A stretch of 64,000 bases of DNA, from NCBI RefSeq assembly GCF_030766935.1, contig NZ_JASERL010000007.1, forward strand, positions 186,001-250,000. The letters run 5' to 3'. The notes beneath the pieces are model-generated. The model saw nothing but the letters and a program-made list of their open reading frames with translations, made no database searches and was not told where the DNA came from. How positions within the stretch are numbered: position 1 is the stretch's first letter; each line of letters opens with the position of its first letter. This document shows positions 7,608-15,287 of this stretch, one piece after another. Source of the stretch: Streptomyces sp. KL109B (GTDB lineage Bacteria; Actinomycetota; Actinomycetes; Streptomycetales; Streptomycetaceae). Position numbers and translations under genes: made by a program.

Positions 7608-8714
7608 CTACCGCTCGGTGGCCGCCAGCTGTCCACAGGCCCCGTCGATCTCCTGGCCACGGGTGTCCCGAATCGTCACCGGTACACCATGTGCGGCGAT
7701 GGCCTCGACGAATGCCTTCTCGTCCTCGGGCCGCGAGGCGGTCCACTTCGAACCCGGCGTCGGGTTGAGCGGAATCAGATTCACATGCACGGGCTTCCCC
7801 TTGAGCATCCGCCCGAGCCGGTCACCCCGCCACGCCTGATCATTGATGTCCCGGATCAACGCGTACTCGATCGAAAGCCGACGCCCCGACCGGGCAGCGT
7901 ACTCAAACCCGGCATCAAGCACCTCGCGCACCTTCCACCGCGTATTCACGGGTACGAGGGTGTCGCGCAGCTCGTCGTCCGGCGCGTGCAGCGAGATGGC
8001 GAGCCGGCACTTCAGCCCCTCATCGGTGAACCGGTTGATGGCGGGCACAAGCCCGACCGTCGACACGGTGATCCCCCGCTGACTGAGCCCGAGCCCGTCC
8101 GGCTCCGGGTCGGTGAGCGCGCGGATGGCCCGGATGACCCGCTTGTAGTTGGCGAGCGGCTCGCCCATCCCCATGAACACGATATTGCTGAGCCGCGCCG
8201 GCCCACCCGGGATCTCCCCGTCCCTGAGAGCCCGCATCCCATCCACGATCTGATGCACGATCTCAGCGGTCGACAGATTCCGGTCGAGCCCGGCCTGCCC
8301 GGTCGCACAGAACGGACAGTTCATCCCGCACCCGGCCTGCGACGAGATGCACATCGTCACGCGATCCGGATACCGCATCAGCACGCTCTCCACGAGCGTC
8401 CCGTCGAACAGCTTCCACAACGTCTTACGCGTGGTGTCACTGTCGGTCGACAGATGCCGCACCACGGTCATCAGCTCCGGCAGCAACGCCTCCCGCAGCT
8501 TCTCGCGCGACCCGGCGGGGATGTCGGTCCACTCCGCGGGGTCGTGCGCGAACCGCGCGAAGTAGTGCTGCGACAGCTGCTTGGCACGAAACGGCTTCTC
8601 ACCGATCTCGGCAACAGCTTCCTTCCGCTCCGCAGGCGAAAGATCAGCAAGGTGCCGCGGCGGCTTCTTGGCCCCGCGGGGGGCGACGAACGTCAGTTCT
8701 CCGGGCTTAGGCAT
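7608..8714 (-). CDS. rlmN: Dual-specificity RNA methyltransferase RlmN (23S rRNA m2A2503 / tRNA m2A37)
   Basis: 368 residues; the start ATG at 8714 gives MPKPGELTFV. It is a radical SAM enzyme with the cluster motif CGMNCPFC (C129, C133, C136) and GQAGLDRNLSTAEIVHQI. GMGEPLANY and the C-terminal IDGACGQL carry the second catalytic cysteine that forms the methylene-protein intermediate. An N-terminal helical RNA-binding domain (residues ~15-100) has KPFRAKQLSQHYF. Length matches the family. It methylates C2 of adenosine 2503 in 23S rRNA and some tRNAs and affects decoding and drug binding. Transcribed toward the thiamine operon with a 200-base gap holding the riboswitch, it is probably a separate transcript. 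Confidence 0.95.
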   Translation of the reverse strand: MPKPGELTFVAPRGAKKPPRHLADLSPAERKEAVAEIGEKPFRAKQLSQHYFARFAHDPAEWTDIPAGSREKLREALLPELMTVVRHLSTDSDTTRKTLWKLFDGTLVESVLMRYPDRVTMCISSQAGCGMNCPFCATGQAGLDRNLSTAEIVHQIVDGMRALRDGEIPGGPARLSNIVFMGMGEPLANYKRVIRAIRALTDPEPDGLGLSQRGITVSTVGLVPAINRFTDEGLKCRLAISLHAPDDELRDTLVPVNTRWKVREVLDAGFEYAARSGRRLSIEYALIRDINDQAWRGDRLGRMLKGKPVHVNLIPLNPTPGSKWTASRPEDEKAFVEAIAAHGVPVTIRDTRGQEIDGACGQLAATER

Positions 8715-8783
8715 AGCGCTTCCAGTGTCGCAGACAAACGACGGTGCCCTGGATCCGTCACCTGGGACGCCTGTCACGGGCCG

Positions 8784-9095
8784 TCACGCGGGATCCCGCA
8801 CAGCCTCCAGGTACGCCCACGCCCTCGCTCCCGACACCAGCGTCACTTCGACGCGCGCGTAGTCGTCCACCTCGTAGTCGTCCGCCGCCGCCAGCTCCTC
8901 ATCGGTCAGCCCCAGCACGGCACCCTCGACCGCGTCGGCCGGGTCGTCCGACGGCACGACGAGCAGGTGTCGATCGGTGCCGCTCACCGCGATGACCTCG
9001 GGGTCCGTGATCCGGATCTCCGTCGTACGGAAACCGGGCAGCGCATCACGCCGCCTGAGTTCGTACCGACAGGGAAGACAGAGTGGGCGGCAGGA
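8784..9095 (-). pseudogene. 5'-truncated gamma-glutamylcyclotransferase-like (AIG2/GGCT) gene remnant
   Basis: The open frame runs from just after a TAA at 9098-9096 to the stop at 8784-8786. In it I read DALPGFRTTEIRITDPEVIA, then DPADAVEGAVLGLTDEELAA and YEVDDYARVEVTL, ending with ARAWAYLEA. This is the central and C-terminal part of the GGCT-like family (about 150 residues), including the conserved AADxYEVDDY helix. The N-terminal strand with the YGTL substrate loop is missing, and the only in-frame start codon is GTG 8987, which would give only 67 residues. A VFPVGT string just upstream in another frame may be a relic of the lost N-terminus. Most likely a decayed gene; a short functional protein cannot be excluded. 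Confidence 0.65.
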
Positions 9096-9159
9096 TTAAC
9101 AAGCCCGGCCACACGCCCAGTCACACGAGCACACGAGCCCGGGAGGACGAGCCCCTCGC

Positions 9160-9204
9160 CGCCCTGCAGCCCTCCAGCCCTGCAGCCCTGCAGCCCTGCA
9201 GCCC
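9160..9204. repeat. Short tandem CCCTGCAGC repeats
   Basis: Five imperfect copies of a 9-base unit CCCTGCAGC (one reads CCCTCCAGC) lie between the truncated GGCT-like gene and the next plus-strand gene. Such simple repeats are prone to slippage and may mark the point where the neighbouring gene lost its 5' end. Confidence 0.7.
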
Positions 9205-9220
9205 ATGGCAATATCGCGTG

Positions 9221-9607
9221 ATGCCAAACGAATACGTACGGTTCCAGTCGGCCACACCCGACCAACGAGGCCAGTTCAAGGGCGTGTTCGGGCTGGTCAA
9301 CAATCTCGCCAGGGACGGACGGCTGACGGCCGAGGAGGACCGGTTCCGCAAGGCGAACAACGCCTGGTACGACGCCGCGTACACGGACCCCTCCACCGTC
9401 GACCCGAGCGTGTACGACCAGGTCGTGAACCCCGGAGCCACGGCCTGGTTCAAGCCCTCGGCCGCCCATCTCATCGATCGCGTAGCCGGCTACGTGGCGA
9501 TTCTCGACGCGCACGGCGTGGACTGCCGCGCCGTGCGTTCGGCCGACCCGGGACGGGTCGTCTACGAGGACGACGTACAGGTCGTGGTCGTCCCTCACGC
9601 GCGATGA
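9221..9607 (+). CDS. Conserved hypothetical protein
   Basis: 128 residues from ATG 9221 (MPNEYVRFQSATPD); longer in-frame openings upstream run through the CCCTGCAGC repeats and are not convincing. I do not recognise a named domain. The protein is soluble and mixed alpha/beta, with an internal helix EEDRFRKANNAWYDAAY and a C-terminal strand-turn region VVYEDDVQVVVV. There is no signal peptide, membrane segment or cysteine-based motif. Codon use is normal for the window. It is followed 33 bases later by the receiver-like gene and could be co-transcribed with it. Confidence 0.6.
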   Translation: MPNEYVRFQSATPDQRGQFKGVFGLVNNLARDGRLTAEEDRFRKANNAWYDAAYTDPSTVDPSVYDQVVNPGATAWFKPSAAHLIDRVAGYVAILDAHGVDCRAVRSADPGRVVYEDDVQVVVVPHAR

Positions 9608-9640
9608 CGAGCGGAAGCGTCCCGGACGAAGCACCCCAGG

Positions 9641-10360
9641 GTGAGTTGTGTGAACCACCTGCACCGCGACGCATCCACGTTCGATGATGTCGACGTGCAG
9701 GAAGCCTTATTGATCAAGCTCATCGGTACGGCTCCGGCCATCCTGTGGGTGGCCTTCGCCTCCGTCGTCTACTTCACGCTCCGCGGCACGATCGTGCAGC
9801 GCCTCGTCCCGCGCGTCACCGCCGTACGGGCGCTCGGTATCGAGGTGGAGATGGCCGGAGAGCTGCTGGCGGAGGCCGAGAGCCGCGCCGGTTCGCCCGG
9901 ACAGGCCGAAGAGGAGCAGGCTCCCCCGGTCGCCCGTACGTCGACACGGCGCGCGGCCCTGGGGCGGCTCGAGCACGCCGCGGAGCTGCTGCAGGGCGGC
10001 AGGATCCTGTGGGTCGACGATCATCCGTCGAGCGTCGCCCCGCTCGTGGAGCTGTTCCGCGGCGTGGGAATGACCGTCGAACTCACGGTGTCCACCGACG
10101 AGGCCATGCCGCTGCTGCGAAGCCGGCCGTACGACATCTTGATCAGCGACATCGACCGGGGCGGGGATCCACAGGCCGGCATCAGGATGCTCAGGACGCT
10201 GGAGAACGACCGCGTCCGGGTTCCCGTGCTGTTCTACACGGGGAACTTCGACCCGGAGCGAGGTGTCGACCGCCGCATCTTCGCGGCCACCACCTCGCCC
10301 GTCGAGCTGGTCAACTACGTCATCGACCTCATGGAGCGAGCGCGACTCGCGTCACTGTGA
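9641..10360 (+). CDS. Membrane-tethered receiver-like (CheY-fold) protein with a TTA codon
   Basis: 239 residues from GTG 9641; a second GTG at 9650 has AGGG at better spacing. Residues ~22-47 form a single membrane helix (LLIKLIGTAPAILWVAFASV), followed by a linker and a CheY-like domain from about residue 120. It shows ILWVDDHPSS (acidic pair), DILISDID (phospho-acceptor position), VLFYTGN (the T/S position) and a C-terminal helix. No kinase or output domain is attached, so it may sense or relay at the membrane. Codon 23 is TTA (9707-9709), which in Streptomyces requires the bldA tRNA and implies developmental control of translation. Its 3' end overlaps the convergent YceI gene by 9 bases. 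Confidence 0.7.
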   Translation: MSCVNHLHRDASTFDDVDVQEALLIKLIGTAPAILWVAFASVVYFTLRGTIVQRLVPRVTAVRALGIEVEMAGELLAEAESRAGSPGQAEEEQAPPVARTSTRRAALGRLEHAAELLQGGRILWVDDHPSSVAPLVELFRGVGMTVELTVSTDEAMPLLRSRPYDILISDIDRGGDPQAGIRMLRTLENDRVRVPVLFYTGNFDPERGVDRRIFAATTSPVELVNYVIDLMERARLASL

Positions 10361-11014
10361 CCGCCCCGCCGGCGTACGAATCGCCGCGATGTCGAACTGA
10401 AGGCGGACCTTCTCGCTGACCATGTTGCCGCCCTGGGCGAGCCGGGCGTTGTACGTCAGGCCCCAGTCGGTGCGGTTGATGGTGGTCGTGCCGTCGAAGC
10501 CGACGCGTTCGTCACCGAAGGCGTCCGTGACGAAGCCGATGTAGGTGAGGTCGAGGGCGACGGGCCGGGCGACGTCCTTGATGGTGAGGTCGCCGTGCAT
10601 CCGGTAGACGTCCTCGCCCACCAGTTCCACGGCACCGCTCTTGAAGGCCATCCGCGGGAACTGGGCGGCGTTCAGGAAGTCACGGCCCACCACGTGGGCG
10701 TCGCGCTGCTCGACTCCCGTATCGACGCTGGCGGTGGCGAGGACGAGTTCGGCGGACGAACGGGACGGGTCCCGGCCGTCGAAGTAGAGGCGGCTCTCGT
10801 ACTGCGTGAAGGCGCCGCGCACCGTGGTCACCATGGCGTGCCGCACGGAGAACCCGATCCTGCTGTGCGCGGGGTCGACCATCCACTCGCCGGTGAGCGC
10901 CGACATGGAGGGGTCGAAACCGGCGGGATCGGGCAAAACCGCGGTGCCGGCGGCCCCCGGAGCAGCGGATCCCTCTGTACGCCGGGATGAGAAGCTGCGA
11001 CCGAAAATGTTCAT
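10352..11014 (-). CDS. YceI-family lipocalin-like protein
   Basis: 220 residues. After a ~40-residue flexible N-terminus comes the YceI domain: GEWMVDPAHSRIGFSVRHA at its start, then VRGAFTQYESRLYFDGRDP, SVDTGVEQRDAHVVGRDFLN, FKSG, MHGDLTIKDVARPV and DWGLTYN at the end. YceI proteins form an extended lipocalin barrel that binds polyprenyl or other long hydrophobic chains. Unlike E. coli YceI there is no signal peptide, so the protein is probably cytoplasmic, as usual for Streptomyces members. The gene is convergent with the receiver-like gene and transcribed away from cdsA. Confidence 0.88.
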   Translation of the reverse strand: MNIFGRSFSSRRTEGSAAPGAAGTAVLPDPAGFDPSMSALTGEWMVDPAHSRIGFSVRHAMVTTVRGAFTQYESRLYFDGRDPSRSSAELVLATASVDTGVEQRDAHVVGRDFLNAAQFPRMAFKSGAVELVGEDVYRMHGDLTIKDVARPVALDLTYIGFVTDAFGDERVGFDGTTTINRTDWGLTYNARLAQGGNMVSEKVRLQFDIAAIRTPAGRSQ

Positions 11015-11123
11015 GAGGAACGTTGTTACTTCAGCGTAAAGAACGCCCGCAAGCCCCCCTCAACGAACCTGACCACCTTCGCGAACAGGTCTTCACAAGT
11101 TGCCGCAGGCACATATACGAAGA

Positions 11124-11149
11124 GCCCCCGCCCGGTTACGGACGGGGGC
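11124..11149 (-). terminator. Terminator hairpin after cdsA
   Basis: GCCCCCG (11124-11130) pairs with CGGGGGC (11143-11149), with an extra CCG/CGG pairing inside; it starts 23 bases after the cdsA stop. Confidence 0.65.
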
Positions 11150-11171
11150 ACTCGTACGAGTCGCCGTGGGT

Positions 11172-12611
11172 TCAGGAACCGACGAACAGCACCAGCAGCA
11201 GCCACACCACCGGCGCCGTGGGCAGCAGCGAGTCGAGCCGGTCCATGATTCCGCCGTGGCCCGGCAGCAGCGTCCCCATGTCCTTGATGCCGAGGTCCCG
11301 CTTGATCATGGACTCGCCGAGGTCACCGAGGGTCGCGCTGGCCGCGACGCAGGCGCCGATGACCAGGCCCTGCCACCACGTACCGCCGTCCACCAGGAAC
11401 TGCATGCACAGCACGCCCGCCACCATGGCGAACGCCACCGCGCCGAGCAGGCCCTCACGCGTCTTGCCGGGGCTGATGCGCGGCGCGAGCTTGTGCTTGC
11501 CGAAGCGCCAGCCGACCGCGTACGCCCCGGTGTCACTGACGACCGTCAGGATCAGGAACGTAAGAACACGCCACGCCCCGTCGTCCGCGGTGAGCATCAT
11601 CGCCACGAAGGTCGCGAGGAACGGTACGTAGAAGGCGGCGAAGACCCCCGCCGTGACGTCCTTCAGATAGCCCTCGGGCGGCTCGGTCATCCTCCACACG
11701 AGGACCGCGAGCGCGGTGAGCGCCATCGCCACCCAGGCGCCCTGGGCGCCGCGCACATACCCGGCCACCACCATGGCCGCGCCGCCGACCGCGAGCGGTA
11801 CGAGCGGCGCCTTGATGCCCTTGCGCTCCTCGAGCCGCGAGGTCAGCTCCCACAGGCCGACAACGACGGCGACCGCTATCACGCCGACGAACACGGCCTT
11901 GACGATGAAGAGCGAGGTGATGATCACCGCACCGAGCCCGACGCCGACACCTATGGCCGCCCCGAGGTCCCGGCCCGCACTCTTCTTCTTGGGCGCGGGC
12001 GGCTCGGACTGCGAAGACGGCTGCGCGGACTGCGACGGCTGCACCGGCTGCGCGGGCTGCCGGCGCGGCGCGGCGGGCGCCGACTCCCGCGGCACCTCGT
12101 CGCGGAACAAGGGGCCACTCAGCCGAGCGGCCCCCCGGTCGTCCTGATCGTCGCCCCTTCCGTCACCAGAGGGCGTATCGGGCATATCGGGCACGATGGG
12201 CATGGGCCGAGTCTCATCGACCGCGTGCCGTTCGTACGCGGGACCCGCCGGAGCGGCCCCTTGCTCGTACGACGGCCGCGACTCGTACGAGCCGTCGTAC
12301 GACCCTTCTTGACCGTACGGGGGCCGCTGACCGTACGGGGGCTCCTGCCCGTACGACGACGGGTCGTACGAGGCGTCACGCGAGGCGTCGTACGGCAGGC
12401 CTTGGCCGTACTCCGGCACCTGCCCGTACGCGGGATCCTGCCCATACGCCGGCGCCTGTCCGTACGCGGGGTCCCGTCCGTACGCGGCGTCCTGCCCGTA
12501 CGCCGCGGGGTCCTGCCCATACGCGGGGTCCTGCCCATGGGCGGGCCCTCGGTCGTCGCTCGGGCCCCACTGTCCGGGCCCGGTCGGCGCCCCCCAGGAA
12601 GAGTCGTTCAC
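11172..12611 (-). CDS. cdsA: Phosphatidate cytidylyltransferase (CDP-diacylglycerol synthase)
   Basis: 479 residues from GTG 12611. The C-terminal ~270 residues are a normal CdsA with about eight membrane segments. They carry DTGAYAVGWRFGKHKLAP, SPGKTREG and the signature DLGIKDMGTLLPGHGGIMDR. It makes CDP-diacylglycerol from CTP and phosphatidate in the membrane, the precursor of phosphatidylinositol, phosphatidylethanolamine and cardiolipin. The first ~200 residues are an extra disordered tail: about ten tandem repeats of PAYGQ type (roughly residues 20-90), then Ser/Tyr/Pro- and Gln-rich stretches. It follows frr after 32 bases and ends the rpsB-tsf-pyrH-frr-cdsA block. Confidence 0.93.
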   Translation of the reverse strand: MNDSSWGAPTGPGQWGPSDDRGPAHGQDPAYGQDPAAYGQDAAYGRDPAYGQAPAYGQDPAYGQVPEYGQGLPYDASRDASYDPSSYGQEPPYGQRPPYGQEGSYDGSYESRPSYEQGAAPAGPAYERHAVDETRPMPIVPDMPDTPSGDGRGDDQDDRGAARLSGPLFRDEVPRESAPAAPRRQPAQPVQPSQSAQPSSQSEPPAPKKKSAGRDLGAAIGVGVGLGAVIITSLFIVKAVFVGVIAVAVVVGLWELTSRLEERKGIKAPLVPLAVGGAAMVVAGYVRGAQGAWVAMALTALAVLVWRMTEPPEGYLKDVTAGVFAAFYVPFLATFVAMMLTADDGAWRVLTFLILTVVSDTGAYAVGWRFGKHKLAPRISPGKTREGLLGAVAFAMVAGVLCMQFLVDGGTWWQGLVIGACVAASATLGDLGESMIKRDLGIKDMGTLLPGHGGIMDRLDSLLPTAPVVWLLLVLFVGS

Positions 12612-12643
12612 GGATTCCTCGAACCTCGATCTTCCGCGCTCGC

Positions 12644-13201
12644 TCAGACTTCGAGCAGCTCGGCTTCCTTGTGCTTGAGCAGCTCGTCCACCTGGGCCAC
12701 GTACTTCGAGGTGAGCTCGTCGAGCTCCTTCTCGGAGCGACGGCCCTCGTCCTCGCCGACCTCGCCGTCCTTGATCGCCTTGTCGATGGTGTCCTTGGCC
12801 TTGCGGCGCACGGAGCGGATGGAGACCTTGGCGTCCTCGGCCTTGGCCTTGGCGACCTTGATGTACTCCTTGCGGCGCTCCTCGGTCAGCTCCGGGAAGA
12901 CCACTCGGATGATGCTGCCGTCGTTGCTCGGGTTGACGCCGAGGTCGGAGTCGCGGATCGCCTGCTCGATGTTGCGCAGCGCGCTCTTGTCGAACGGGGT
13001 CACCACGGCCATCCGCGGCTCGGGCACCGAGAACGAGGCCAGCTGGTTGATCGGCGTCAGCGCGCCGTAGTAGTCGGCCACGATCTTGTTGAACATCGCC
13101 GGGTGCGCACGCCCTGTGCGGATCGCGGCGAAGTCCTCCTTGGCGACGACGACGGCCTTCTCCATCTTCTCCTCGGCCTCGAGGAGGGTCTCTTCGATCA
13201 C
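12644..13201 (-). CDS. frr: Ribosome recycling factor
   Basis: 185 residues from GTG 13201, chosen because it is better spaced from AGGAG than the GTG at 13204. It has the three-helix tail domain, with DFAAIRTGRAHPAMFNKI at the start of domain I, the hinge and domain II around LASFSVPEPRMAVVTPFD, and the C-terminal helix ending KHKEAELLEV. It splits terminated ribosomes together with EF-G. It lies between pyrH and cdsA in the conserved order, and an 8-bp hairpin in the pyrH-frr gap may modulate read-through. Confidence 0.96.
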   Translation of the reverse strand: MIEETLLEAEEKMEKAVVVAKEDFAAIRTGRAHPAMFNKIVADYYGALTPINQLASFSVPEPRMAVVTPFDKSALRNIEQAIRDSDLGVNPSNDGSIIRVVFPELTEERRKEYIKVAKAKAEDAKVSIRSVRRKAKDTIDKAIKDGEVGEDEGRRSEKELDELTSKYVAQVDELLKHKEAELLEV

Positions 13202-13309
13202 CACTTGCTCCTGCGTGTCTTGAGTGAGGCCCGGCCGGGCACGGGGGCGCGGTCGGCTGCGTCGCGTGTCTTTCCTGCACGGTGTCCGACCGGCAGGACA
13301 TTGTCCATC

Positions 13310-13337
13310 CCCCTGGGAACCATCAAGGACCCAGGGG
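13310..13337 (-). terminator. Hairpin in the pyrH-frr gap
   Basis: CCCCTGGG (13310-13317) and CCCAGGGG (13330-13337) form an 8-bp stem with a 12-base loop, just after the pyrH stop. It could be a weak or attenuating terminator inside the operon, so frr may also have its own promoter in the remaining ~110 bases. Confidence 0.45.
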
Positions 13338-13348
13338 ACGGGAGGGGG

Positions 13349-14146
13349 TCAGGCTCGGGTGCCCTGTTCGCCTACGAGGGTCCCGATCTTCTCACCCTTG
13401 ACGGCACGGGCGATATTGCCCGACGTGATGAGCTCGAAGACGAGAATGGGGAGCTTGTTGTCGCGGCACAGGGTGATCGCGGTCATGTCGGCGACCTTCA
13501 GGTCGCGGGTGATGACCTCGCCATAGCTGAGCGCGTCGAACTTCACGGCCTCGGGGTTGGTCTTCGGGTCCGAGTCGTAGACGCCGTCGACACCGTTCTT
13601 GCCCATGAGCATGGCTTCGGCGTCGATCTCCAGGGCGCGCTGCGCGGCGGTCGTGTCGGTGGAGAAGTACGGCATGCCCATACCGGCGCCGAAGATGACG
13701 ACGCGGCCCTTCTCCAGGTGACGTACGGCGCGCAGCGGGATGTACGGCTCGGCGACCTGTCCCATGGTGATGGCGGTCTGCACGCGGCAGTCGATGCCCT
13801 CCTTCTCCAGGAAGTCCTGGAGGGCCAGGCAGTTCATGACCGTGCCGAGCATGCCCATGTAGTCGGAGCGGGCGCGGTCCATGCCGCGCTGCTGCAGCTC
13901 CGCGCCGCGGAAGAAGTTACCGCCGCCGATGACGACGGCGATCTGCCAGCCCTCGCGTACGACGGCCGCGATCTCACGGGCGATGGCGTGCACCACGTCG
14001 GGGTCGACGCCCAGACCCCCGCCCCCGGCGAACGCCTCACCGGAAAGCTTCAGCAGAAAGCGCCCCGCGACTTTGTCGTCGTCGCGCTTGTCGCGCTTCT
14101 CGCTCTTGTCGCCTTTATCAGCAGTGTCGGCCTGGGTGGTGGTCAT
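13349..14146 (-). CDS. pyrH: UMP kinase
   Basis: 265 residues from ATG 14146 (MTTTQADTAD). It is an amino-acid-kinase-fold enzyme: RFLLKLSGEAFAG with the catalytic lysine, VIGGGNFFRG for phosphate binding, DYMGMLGTVMNCLALQD, and STDTTAAQRALEIDAE with MGKNGVDGVYDSDP. It phosphorylates UMP to UDP with ATP and forms hexamers in the cytoplasm. The first ~27 residues are a charged Lys/Asp tail that typical bacterial UMP kinases lack. A terminator-like hairpin and a perfect palindrome separate it from tsf. Confidence 0.96.
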   Translation of the reverse strand: MTTTQADTADKGDKSEKRDKRDDDKVAGRFLLKLSGEAFAGGGGLGVDPDVVHAIAREIAAVVREGWQIAVVIGGGNFFRGAELQQRGMDRARSDYMGMLGTVMNCLALQDFLEKEGIDCRVQTAITMGQVAEPYIPLRAVRHLEKGRVVIFGAGMGMPYFSTDTTAAQRALEIDAEAMLMGKNGVDGVYDSDPKTNPEAVKFDALSYGEVITRDLKVADMTAITLCRDNKLPILVFELITSGNIARAVKGEKIGTLVGEQGTRA

Positions 14147-14183
14147 GGGAATCTCGCCTCTTTTACTTGGCACACATACGAAA

Positions 14184-14233
14184 GAGGCCACTGCCGGTGG
14201 GGTGGTTCGCATCCCATGCGCGGCAATGGCCTC
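14184..14233 (-). terminator. Long-stem hairpin between tsf and pyrH
   Basis: Positions 14184-14196 pair with 14221-14233 over 13 bp (one G-U) around a 24-base loop, followed on the minus strand by a TTTCG stretch. It probably terminates or attenuates tsf transcripts. Confidence 0.6.
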
Positions 14234-14257
14234 CTCGTCACAACTGCGGTCGCCCTG

Positions 14258-14279
14258 CGTGTACTCGCGCGAGTACACG
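14258..14279. repeat. Perfect 22-bp palindrome between tsf and pyrH
   Basis: CGTGTACTCGC followed by its exact reverse complement gives an uninterrupted 22-bp palindrome, 51 bases after the tsf stop. It may be a dimeric-protein operator or a cruciform, or it may extend the neighbouring terminator structure. Confidence 0.7.
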
Positions 14280-14329
14280 GACGACTGCTGTCGACCCTAG
14301 CGGGGTCTCGCGTCCGGCGCGGTACGGAC

Positions 14330-15166
14330 TCAGATGCCGACCTTGATGCGCGAGAAGCGCTTCAGGGTGACACCGGCCTCCTGGAGGACCTTCTCGACGG
14401 ACTTCTTGTTGTCGAGGGCGTACGGCTGACCGAGCAGCGTGGCCTCCTTGAAGAAGCCGTTGACGCGACCCTCGACGATCTTCGGGAGCGCGGCCTCCGG
14501 CTTGCCCTCGGCGCGCGTGGTCTCCTCGGCGACGCGGCGCTCGGACTCGACGACCTCGGCCGGGACGTCCTCGCGGGAGAGGTACTTCGGCGCGAAGGCG
14601 GCGATGTGCTGCGCGACGCCCTTGGCCAGCTCGGCGTCGGCCTTGTCCAGCTCGACCAGAACACCGATCTGCGGGGGCAGGTCGGGCATGGTGCGGTGCA
14701 TGTACGCGGTGACGTAGGTGCCGGAGAACTGCGCGAAGCGGTCCAGGACGATCTTCTCGCCGAGCTGGGCGTTGGCCTCGTCGACGAACGCCTGGACGGT
14801 CTTGCCGGCCTCGATCTCGGAGGCGAGCAGCGCCTCGAGGTCCGCAGGGCTCGTCTTGGCGACGTGCGCGGCCAGCTCGTTCGCGACGGCCTGGAACTTC
14901 TCGCCCTTGGCGACGAAGTCCGTCTCGCACTTCAGCTCGACGATGACACCGGAGGTGTTGTCGTCGGCGATGAGGGAGACGACGGCGCCGTTCTCGGCGG
15001 AGCGGCCCTCGCGCTTGGCGACGCCCTTCTGGCCCTTGATGCGCAGCGCCTCGACGGCCTTGTCGACGTCGCCGTCGGCCTCGTCGAGCGCCTTCTTGCA
15101 GTCCATCATGCCGACGCCGGTGAGCTCGCGGAGCTTCTTGACGTCAGCGGCGGTGTAGTTCGCCAT
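14330..15166 (-). CDS. tsf: Translation elongation factor Ts
   Basis: 278 residues, the nucleotide exchange factor for EF-Tu. It has the N-terminal UBA-like domain (AADVKKLRELTGVGMMDCKK, then ALDEADGDVDKAVEALR) and the core motif ELKCETDFVAKGEKF that contacts EF-Tu. A C-terminal module QPYALDNKKSVEKVLQEAGV follows. Length is normal for actinobacteria. It lies 121 bases downstream of rpsB, with a strong hairpin in the gap that may reduce tsf relative to rpsB expression. Confidence 0.97.
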   Translation of the reverse strand: MANYTAADVKKLRELTGVGMMDCKKALDEADGDVDKAVEALRIKGQKGVAKREGRSAENGAVVSLIADDNTSGVIVELKCETDFVAKGEKFQAVANELAAHVAKTSPADLEALLASEIEAGKTVQAFVDEANAQLGEKIVLDRFAQFSGTYVTAYMHRTMPDLPPQIGVLVELDKADAELAKGVAQHIAAFAPKYLSREDVPAEVVESERRVAEETTRAEGKPEAALPKIVEGRVNGFFKEATLLGQPYALDNKKSVEKVLQEAGVTLKRFSRIKVGI

Positions 15167-15222
15167 GATCCTGTTTTTCTCTCTACGAAGTCTGAAGCAG
15201 TGTGAGAACGAAGGTGACGGTT

Positions 15223-15266
15223 ACGGGTGAAGGCGGGGGCCGCAGCCGACCCCCGCCGTCACTCGT
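15223..15266 (-). terminator. Extended hairpin in the rpsB-tsf gap
   Basis: GGCGGGGG (15232-15239) pairs with CCCCCGCC (15250-15257), and the stem continues outward through ACGGGTGA/TCACTCGT with one mismatch and one wobble. It is placed 21 bases after the rpsB stop and probably works as a partial terminator. Confidence 0.6.
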
Positions 15267-15287
15267 GAAACGTCAAGCCCGCGCGGG

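Noticed and set aside
13205..13301. CdsA read as a 709-residue protein starting at 13301
   Set aside because: The extra part is frr read in another frame; GTG 12611 gives the natural protein.
12671..15205. 844-residue plus-strand open frame across frr, pyrH and tsf
   Set aside because: It is the antisense mirror of three strongly conserved genes; high GC3 removes stops from the opposite strand.
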